Shown: positions 58,822 through 64,000 of the stretch, piece by piece
Layout of the letters: the number at the start of each line of letters is the position of its first letter
Position numbering within the stretch: the stretch's first letter is position 1
Assembly: GCA_963695375.1 (NCBI GenBank)
Contig: OY968767.1
Coordinates: 620,001-684,000 of the forward strand
Reading direction: 5' to 3'
Length of the DNA: 64,000 bases
DNA from: JACCVL01 sp963695375
GTDB taxonomy: Bacteria; Actinomycetota; Actinomycetes; Propionibacteriales; Nocardioidaceae
Program-made: the position numbers and the translations under genes
The notes under the pieces: model-generated
What the model saw: only the letters and a program-made list of their open reading frames with translations
What the model was told of the DNA's origin: nothing
Databases searched by the model: none

Positions 58822-59832
58822 GTGGACATCCGAACGCTTGACGAGACGGCCTTGGCTGACGACGTGGTGATGCGCGACTTCTACGATCTCAACCGACGCG
58901 CGGAACTTTTCGGCCGGCCGGACGCGCCGTTCTGGGAGTTCGGGGAGTTTCTGGGTGCGTTCCGCTCGGCCGACAGCGGTGAGCGGCAGGATGTGTTCGC
59001 GGCCTACGACGGCGATCGGATGATCGGCAACGCCGTGCTGTGGTCATTTCTGCTCGACAACACCGACAAGGCCTTCTTCCGGCTCAGCGTGGATGTGCCC
59101 GAGCGGCGTCGCGGCATCGGCCGGGCGCTAGTTCAGCGGCTCGAGCAGACCGCCAAAGACGACGACCGGTCGCTGATCCTGGCCGGCGCCGTCCTGCCCT
59201 TCGACGACCGCGAGGCTCACGCCTACCAGCGATTCGCCGAGGCGTGCGGCTACGAGCTCTCCAACTACGAGGTAGTCCGCCACCTCACCCTTCCGGTGCC
59301 CGACGAGCAGATCCAGGAGTGGATCGACGAGGCCGCGCCGCACCACGTGGACTATGCGCTCGAGACGTTCGTCGGGGCGGTGCCCGACGACCTCGTCGAG
59401 TCGCTGTGCGTGCTGCTCGGCCAGCTCGCGGTCGATGCGCCGAGCGGCGCCGTCGACTTCGAGGAAGAGCTGGTCACCCCGCAGCGGTACGCCGAGATGG
59501 TGGCGACCACGGCCGCGATGGGCCGCACCCGCTACGAGACGGTCGCCCTCACCCCTGACCGGCAGGTGGTGGCGCAGTCCACGCTCGCCATGTCGCTGGA
59601 GGAGAGCACCCAGGTCTATCAGTGGGGCACCTTCGTGCACCGCGAGCATCGTGGCCGCAGGCTCGGCCTGGCGACGAAGGCGGTCAACCTCCGCGCCGTT
59701 CAGGCTGTGCGCGGCGACCTCACTCTCGTCACGACGCAGAACGCCGAGACAAACGACCACATGGTCTCCATCAACGAGCGGATGGGGTTCCGGCCGATCG
59801 AGGTGGCCGCCGAGTACGTCAAACACCTGTGA
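58822..59832 (+). CDS. Tandem GNAT N-acetyltransferase
   Basis: A 336-residue protein with two GNAT modules. The first (1-165) has the acetyl-CoA loop VDVPERRRGIGRALVQRLEQ, the second (175-336) has TFVHREHRGRRLGLATKAVNLRA and QNAETNDHMVSINERMGFRP. Both pyrophosphate loops have the R/QxxGxG/A pattern. Substrate unknown; proteins of this kind in streptomycetes and nocardioforms are often annotated as acetyltransferases for antibiotics or small amines. GTG 58822 fits the promoter. Confidence 0.85.
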   Translation: MDIRTLDETALADDVVMRDFYDLNRRAELFGRPDAPFWEFGEFLGAFRSADSGERQDVFAAYDGDRMIGNAVLWSFLLDNTDKAFFRLSVDVPERRRGIGRALVQRLEQTAKDDDRSLILAGAVLPFDDREAHAYQRFAEACGYELSNYEVVRHLTLPVPDEQIQEWIDEAAPHHVDYALETFVGAVPDDLVESLCVLLGQLAVDAPSGAVDFEEELVTPQRYAEMVATTAAMGRTRYETVALTPDRQVVAQSTLAMSLEESTQVYQWGTFVHREHRGRRLGLATKAVNLRAVQAVRGDLTLVTTQNAETNDHMVSINERMGFRPIEVAAEYVKHL

Positions 59833-59925
59833 CCCCGTCGTATATGACCAGCGGAGGTGACCTCGGCTTTGTGCTGGGCATTCGTGACCGCGCCCGTACA
59901 GGGAGAGAAGTCACCTTGCCCAGCG

Positions 59926-60418
59926 ACGAGTCGGTTCAGGCTCACTGCCATTCGAAGACGTCGCAGAGCTGTCGTTCGAATCCGAGCAGCGCGGTGAGAC
60001 CGAGCCCAACCCGTGGATCAATGACGGGTGCGACACCACCCGTCACAAGGACGGCACCGCCCGGACACCAGTTCTATGGTCGCTACACCCTGCCCTGCCC
60101 CGGCCACCCCGATCACGAATGGTGGGAGCCGCTGCTCACAACCACCGAGGACGCCAAGGCCAACTTCAACCGTACGGAGTACCTCCGGATCACCCCCAGC
60201 ACGGCGAAGGACCACTGGCGGCTGTATGGCATGCGGCAGGACACCGAGAGCCTCAACGCCCAGCTCAGCGAGCGTTCTACGGTCAGCGCCTCCCGGCGTG
60301 GGGAGTGCACAACCAGACCGCGATCGTCCTCCTTGCCGCGGTGGCAGACAACGCCTGGGTGCGACAGGTCTGGTACGACGAAGCCCGTCACCAGGCCCAA
60401 CACCCTCCGGACCTCTGA
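59926..60418 (+). pseudogene. Frameshifted transposase remnant
   Basis: Three coding stretches in different frames combine to one IS-type transposase C-terminus: SLPFEDVAELSFESEQRGE with NPWINDGCDTTRHKDG, then HQFYGRYTLPCPGHPD, EDAKANFNRTEYLRI and RLYGMRQDTESLNAQL, then FYGQRLPAWGVHNQTAIVLL with VRQVWYDEARHQ. At least two frameshifts (near 60060 and 60275) interrupt it and the N-terminus is missing. No intact terminal inverted repeats or target duplication were found. The IS family cannot be named from this fragment. Confidence 0.65.
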
Positions 60419-60610
60419 CGCCGTACCTGAAGCAACCGCCAAGCCTGCCCAGGGCATGATCGGCATGCCCGCATCACGGAATTCAGGCCGCAATCGGCGG
60501 TTCTCAACCCTCAGGCCATGAGCGCCTAGACTCGCAGCCGTCCCAGTGCTCAACCGAACGCTGGCGACGGCGCGCGGTCGAGGTTTTCGCCAATCATTTC
60601 CGCACGTCCC

Positions 60611-60683
60611 GGGCCCCTAGCTCAACTGGCAGAGCAGCGGACTTTTAATCCGCGGGTTGTGGGTTCGAGCCCCACGGGGCCCA
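60611..60683 (+). tRNA. tRNA-Lys (anticodon TTT)
   Basis: A 73-nt cloverleaf: acceptor stem GGGCCCC / GGGGCCC is complete, D arm AGCTCAACTGGCAGAGC, anticodon loop CTTTTAA with anticodon TTT, T arm with GGTTCGAGCC. The discriminator is A and the CCA end is not encoded. It lies downstream of the transposase remnant and decayed DNA; tRNA genes are frequent integration sites, but no attachment repeat was found next to this one. Confidence 0.95.
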
Positions 60684-60767
60684 CAGCACCACAGGTCATC
60701 GCCGCCATGGCAAGCCATCCGACGACCGGCCGCGAAACGCAGCGCCGGGTCTCACTAGGGTGCCCGG

Positions 60768-61253
60768 ATGATCCGCGAACGCGCCGTGCTCCTCGCTCAC
60801 CTCGACGCCGAGCGCGAGCATGTGCTGACTGCCGTCGAGGGCCTGAGCGAGCAGGACCAGACCCGGACGGCCGCTCCCTCCGGCTGGTCGATCGCACAGT
60901 TGCTCAACCACCTCACGTACGACGTCGAGATCTTCTGGGCGGCTGCGATTCTCGGCGGCGACGACGAAGGCATCAGCTCGATCCGGGACGGTTGGAAGGT
61001 CCCGGTCACCTCTGGCGCGGACGCGGTGGCGCAGTACCGCCGCTGGAGGCAGCGCAGCGTCGCCGTGCTCGCCGAGGTGGATCTCGACGCGCCTCCCCGC
61101 TGGTGGCCACCGGAGGACGTCTTTCCCTTCCCGGCCTTCGCGGACGCGCGCGACTGCATGCTCAGGTTGCTGATGGAGACGGCCACCCACGCGGGCCACC
61201 TCGACATGGCCCGGGAACGAATCGACGGCCGCCAGCACCTCGTGGTCGGGTAG
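60768..61253 (+). CDS. DinB-family (DUF664-like) protein
   Basis: A 161-residue four-helix-bundle protein. The N-terminus RERAVLLAHLDAEREHVL, then PSGWSIAQLLNHLTYDVEIFW (first metal His), and the C-terminal LLMETATHAGHLDMARE (second and third His: H196-type HxxH) are the family marks. DinB-like proteins act as mycothiol- or bacillithiol-dependent S-transferases or metal-dependent enzymes; a mycothiol link would suit this organism but is inference. Confidence 0.85.
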   Translation: MIRERAVLLAHLDAEREHVLTAVEGLSEQDQTRTAAPSGWSIAQLLNHLTYDVEIFWAAAILGGDDEGISSIRDGWKVPVTSGADAVAQYRRWRQRSVAVLAEVDLDAPPRWWPPEDVFPFPAFADARDCMLRLLMETATHAGHLDMARERIDGRQHLVVG

Positions 61254-61364
61254 CGGTCAGTCGCTCTCGCCACCCCTCGAACCCGATCAGCCGATGCAGT
61301 CCAGAATGGTCGATGACCCGCCCTACGGGAGCCGAGCAACGAGTCCAGGCACATGGCTGCTCGG

Positions 61365-61847
61365 CTACGTGGATGTGCTGGCAGCTGCGCGACCGAGCAG
61401 GTAGGGCGCCACGAGATGGTGCACCGGCGCGACCATCGCCCAGATCGTGGACGCAAGGCGCGGCCGCCGAAAAGCACGTACGTGCTGAGCGTCAGACGGC
61501 CGCGTGAGTCGCGCCGGACCACGATGACTGCGCGGAGCAGCCGGGGACCGCGCCGCGAGCTGAACGGCGTCGGGGCTGGCGGTGACGATCCGCCAGCCCA
61601 GGACGTGCGCCGCTGAGTCTCCGCACGCGAGCCGGAACCCGAGGAGGTGCCGATGCCCCAGCACGACGAGAGTTCTCAGATCGACAGGAGCCCCTTTCAG
61701 ACCGGCTCGTGCAAACTGCTCGGCCGAGCGCGCGTCATCGGTCGGGATGCAGGCTTCGAATGAGTCCGCATAGCTGTACGCGACACCATTGAGGACAGCG
61801 CTCGGTCCCGTCGGTACGCCCCAGGGGCGGGGCCGGGGCAGCACCAT
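61365..61847 (-). CDS. DUF2867-like protein with compensating frameshifts
   Basis: A 160-residue frame starting MVLPRPRPWG, with GGGAGG 7 nt before ATG 61847. Most of it fits the DUF2867-type pattern (SYADSFEACIPTDDARSAEQ, LVVLGHRHLLGFRLACGDSA, VLGWRIVTASPDAVQLAARSP and the end TIWAMVAPVHHLVAPYLLG). Residues about 100-130 are out of register: the expected LLRAVIVVRRDSRG and LTLSTYVLF appear in the +1 frame between about 61471 and 61550, then the frame returns. A +1 and -1 pair restores the frame; a sequencing error or a genuine double shift could explain it. Confidence 0.6.
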   Translation of the reverse strand: MVLPRPRPWGVPTGPSAVLNGVAYSYADSFEACIPTDDARSAEQFARAGLKGAPVDLRTLVVLGHRHLLGFRLACGDSAAHVLGWRIVTASPDAVQLAARSPAAPRSHRGPARLTRPSDAQHVRAFRRPRLASTIWAMVAPVHHLVAPYLLGRAAASTST

Positions 61848-61921
61848 CGGTGGACCTCCCAGGTCGACTGCGGGACAACGACGACCCGTGGTCCTCGTTA
61901 TGCGAGGACGCGGTGCGTCCG

Positions 61922-62683
61922 TCAGTCCCGGCGTCGCTGCGCGCTCCGGAACAGCGGCGGCAGGAAGCGCACCATCAGCGCGGACCAGGTCAGGTGGGTC
62001 AGCACCGGGGCCTGTAGGCCACCCGACGCGCGCCGCTGCAGGCTGAACAGCGTGCCCATCACTCCCGCCGCCAGCACCAGCGCCGGGTTCCGGGTCGCCA
62101 CGGTCGCCGCGGTGTAGACACCGGTCGAGACCCAGACCGCGCGGTCGGGGTCCAGGGTCGCGTACATCGCCCCGCGGAAGAACACCTCCTCGCCGAAGCC
62201 GTTGGCCAGCGTCGTCGCGATCACCATGGGTCGACTGCCTGCCTCGGCGAAGGTGAGGACGTTGCCGATGGCGCGGTCGAGAACGGGGACGTTGCGGGCG
62301 ACGAGCGCACAGCCGTAGAAGAAGCCGAACGCCGCCAAACCGGTCGCGATGGGTGTCACGACCGGCCGGCGCAGCCGCTGGTCGCGGCTCTGGATCCAGC
62401 CGAGGTGCAGCGGCCCGGACAGCACTCCCCCGGCGGTCCAGGTCGCAGCCACGGCGGTGGTGAGTCCGTAGAACTCCTTGGAGTTCGGCCGGGTGGACAG
62501 CGAAAGCCCGAGCAGTCCGGTGCCGACGACGGAGACACCCGCGACCACTCGCCGGCGCCGAGCGCGCACTGCCGCGGGCTCGGAGTGCTGCACCGGAACC
62601 ACATGGGTGATCGGCATCGGCAGCCGCGCGGCGAGCTCCGATCGCGCCCGCCGCCGCCAGGCGGCGAGCTGCGACCACGTCAT
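61922..62683 (-). CDS. CPBP-family intramembrane metalloprotease
   Basis: A 253-residue membrane protein with about six predicted helices. The catalytic glutamates are in GFGEEVFFRGAMY (E165/E166) and a His in THLTWSALMV (H230), the motif 1 and motif 4 residues of CAAX-like (CPBP) proteases. Substrate not known; members process prenylated proteins, anti-sigma factors or bacteriocin immunity. The ATG overlaps the stop of the NAD-binding gene by 4 nt. Confidence 0.86.
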   Translation of the reverse strand: MTWSQLAAWRRRARSELAARLPMPITHVVPVQHSEPAAVRARRRRVVAGVSVVGTGLLGLSLSTRPNSKEFYGLTTAVAATWTAGGVLSGPLHLGWIQSRDQRLRRPVVTPIATGLAAFGFFYGCALVARNVPVLDRAIGNVLTFAEAGSRPMVIATTLANGFGEEVFFRGAMYATLDPDRAVWVSTGVYTAATVATRNPALVLAAGVMGTLFSLQRRASGGLQAPVLTHLTWSALMVRFLPPLFRSAQRRRD

Positions 62684-63603
62684 CGAGTGCGCTCCCGCTG
62701 CCTCTGCTCGCGCTCGATATGTTCACGCAACGCCACCCGCACCGCGTCGTCGTAGCTCATCGGGTCGAACGGCACGATGGAGGTGATGCTGTCGTCGCTG
62801 ACCACGACCTCGTTGGCCATCGAGTCGACCAGCGAGCGCCCGGTCTGGGTGTCGACGTCGGTCACCAGGGACAACCAGCGCGACGAGAGGCCCGGGGTCA
62901 GCAGCGGCACCGGGACGATGAGCAACCGTCTGCGCTTGATCGCCGCCACCCGGCGCATCATCGTGACGTACTGCAGGACCTCGGGACCGCCGATCTCGAA
63001 CACCCGGCCGATCGCCCGGGGCTCATCGAGGACCCCGACCAGGTATCGGATCACGTCCGCCACCGCGATCGGCTGGGTCCGGGTGCGGACCCAGCGGGGA
63101 GTGACCATGGCCGGCAGGTGATCGACGAGCTGCCGGGTCATCTCCCACGAGATGCCGCCGGTGCCGACGATGATGCCGGCTCGGAGCACGGTGACCGGCA
63201 CTCCGGCGCTGCCGAGCAGGCCCTCGACCTCGCGCCTGCTGCGCAGGTGGGACGACAAGGTGTCGGTCTCACTGCCCAGGCCACCGAGATAGATGATCTG
63301 CTGCACACCGGCCTCGGCCGCGGCCTTCCCGAAGGCCAGCGCCGCCTGCGCGTCCAACCGCTCGAAGTCCTTCGACGCCAGCGAGTGCACCAGGTAGTAC
63401 GCCGCCCGGCACCCCCGCAATGCGGCGGTCAGCGTCTCGGGATCGTGCACGTCCCCACGCACCGCGACGCCGTCGCCCCGGTAGCGGTCGGGGTGTCGGG
63501 TCATCGCCCTGACCTCGTGCCCGGCGGCGATGAGCTCGGGACAGAGCCGCTGACCCACGAAGCCGGAGGCGCCGGCGACCAATACCGGCCCCCGCCCGGT
63601 CAC
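62680..63603 (-). CDS. NAD(P)-binding epimerase-like protein (atypical SDR)
   Basis: A 307-residue Rossmann-fold protein. The cofactor motif GASGFVGQR is at 10-18; YYLVHSLASKDFE and IIYLGGLGSETD follow; the YxxxK catalytic pair is not present, as in the NmrA/complex I 39-kDa-like atypical SDRs. A structural or regulatory role is possible. GTG 63603 overlaps the stop of the FHA gene (GTGA), so FHA, this gene and the CPBP gene form one transcript. Confidence 0.85.
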   Translation of the reverse strand: MTGRGPVLVAGASGFVGQRLCPELIAAGHEVRAMTRHPDRYRGDGVAVRGDVHDPETLTAALRGCRAAYYLVHSLASKDFERLDAQAALAFGKAAAEAGVQQIIYLGGLGSETDTLSSHLRSRREVEGLLGSAGVPVTVLRAGIIVGTGGISWEMTRQLVDHLPAMVTPRWVRTRTQPIAVADVIRYLVGVLDEPRAIGRVFEIGGPEVLQYVTMMRRVAAIKRRRLLIVPVPLLTPGLSSRWLSLVTDVDTQTGRSLVDSMANEVVVSDDSITSIVPFDPMSYDDAVRVALREHIEREQRQRERTR

Positions 63604-64000
63604 GGGTGATCACCCGCCCGCCGGTGCCGCCCGGCGGTGGTCCTGCTCGGCTGCGGTCGCTGATGGCCCAGCTCGCCGCCGATCCGACCGCCGTACGGGC
63701 GTCCGTGATCGGCGTACTCCTCGCGGAAGAACGACATCCGCCACTCGTTCAGCTCGATCCCGGACCCCGTCCGCAGCAGGGCGCTGTCGACGCTAGCGCC
63801 GTTCACCCGCGTGCTCCCGGGGCTGCCCACCCGCACCAGCACGAACTCGTCCATCGTGTCGTGCCGGACCTCGGCGTGCAGCGGCTCGAGCCCGTCGAGG
63901 GTGATGTCACAGTCGGGCGCACTCCCGATCGTCGTGGTCGCGTCGCGCAGCGGGAAGACCTCCTGCGGATCCCCCAGCCTAGGGTAGGGACCCGGTGCCA
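63600..64000 (-). CDS. FHA-domain protein (5' end outside window)
   Basis: The reading frame is open from the window edge to TGA 63600 (about 133 codons visible). It contains a degenerate forkhead-associated domain: TTIGSAPDCDITLDGLEPLH, then HAEVRHD and a beta-rich VRVGSPGSTRVNG, ending in a disordered basic tail. FHA domains bind phosphothreonine peptides. The Met at 63854 is internal, not the start. Confidence 0.7.
   Translation of the reverse strand, partial: APGPYPRLGDPQEVFPLRDATTTIGSAPDCDITLDGLEPLHAEVRHDTMDEFVLVRVGSPGSTRVNGASVDSALLRTGSGIELNEWRMSFFREEYADHGRPYGGRIGGELGHQRPQPSRTTAGRHRRAGDHP

Noticed and set aside
60611..60683. Prophage or integrative element at tRNA-Lys
   Set aside because: No integrase and no direct repeat of the tRNA 3' end was found; only a transposase remnant is seen upstream.

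Overview
The window is about 64 kb of very GC-rich DNA from an actinomycete. Evidence: mycothiol genes (mshA, mshD), CarD next to an LpqE-like lipoprotein, SenX3/RegX3, an HbhA-like protein with its DUF2516 partner, DUF1416 paired with a CysA2-type sulfurtransferase, and many starts that look leaderless (TAnnnT box 6-8 nt before ATG or GTG). Gene order often follows Mycobacterium, but the accessory genes look more like a Nocardioides-type (Propionibacteriales) organism; the order-level placement is inference only. No phage, plasmid origin or CRISPR array is seen.

Layout. 1-7.4 kb: partial DUF427 gene, GH32/GH68-like glycosidase, rlmB, cysS, then a block on the opposite strand (wHTH plus Vsr-like nuclease protein, C39-type secreted protease, ispF) that sits between copies of a 42-bp palindrome. 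7.5-17 kb: carD and the lpqE-like gene (divergent), regX3-senX3 facing phoU, gpm, YbjN, mshA, SDR, typA. 17-32 kb: BCCT transporter, macro domain, DUF2516/HbhA/HTH group, asparaginase, sulfate assimilation (cysC, TSUP permease, RTX protein, cysDN), DUF2254, acyltransferase, ygfZ-fur-nitrobindin plus a 33-aa membrane protein. 32-44 kb: BKACE, dtd, LytR-CpsA-Psr, cupin, sulfurtransferase/DUF1416, MoaD-like, GlnR-like regulator, 5'-nucleotidase, mshD, ppk. 44-50 kb: pstSCAB behind a strong PHO box, a secreted hypothetical, NUDIX-phosphatase fusion. 50-58 kb: 47-aa protein, cell-wall peptidase, a secreted protein made of REKER repeats, RseB-like/ABC operon, lipase, MBL-fold protein, SQR-like flavoprotein. 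58-64 kb: decayed DNA, double-GNAT protein, transposase remnant, tRNA-Lys, DinB, DUF2867-like, CPBP protease, NAD-binding protein and a partial FHA protein.

Genes that work together: phosphate (senX3-regX3, phoU, ppk, pstSCAB, 5'-nucleotidase) with PHO boxes at two loci; sulfur (cysC, cysDN, TSUP, sulfurtransferase, SQR-like); mycothiol (mshA, mshD).

Most unusual content: (i) five copies of an exactly 42-bp near-perfect palindrome, two of which bracket a nuclease-like gene and two of which bound a segment whose orientation breaks the usual carD-ispF-cysS order; (ii) a 62-bp repeat in tandem at two loci, both between convergent genes, one copy encoding the C-terminus of a membrane protein; (iii) a secreted REKER-repeat protein with identical 54-bp DNA repeats; (iv) a perfect 14-bp-arm hairpin between pstS and pstC.
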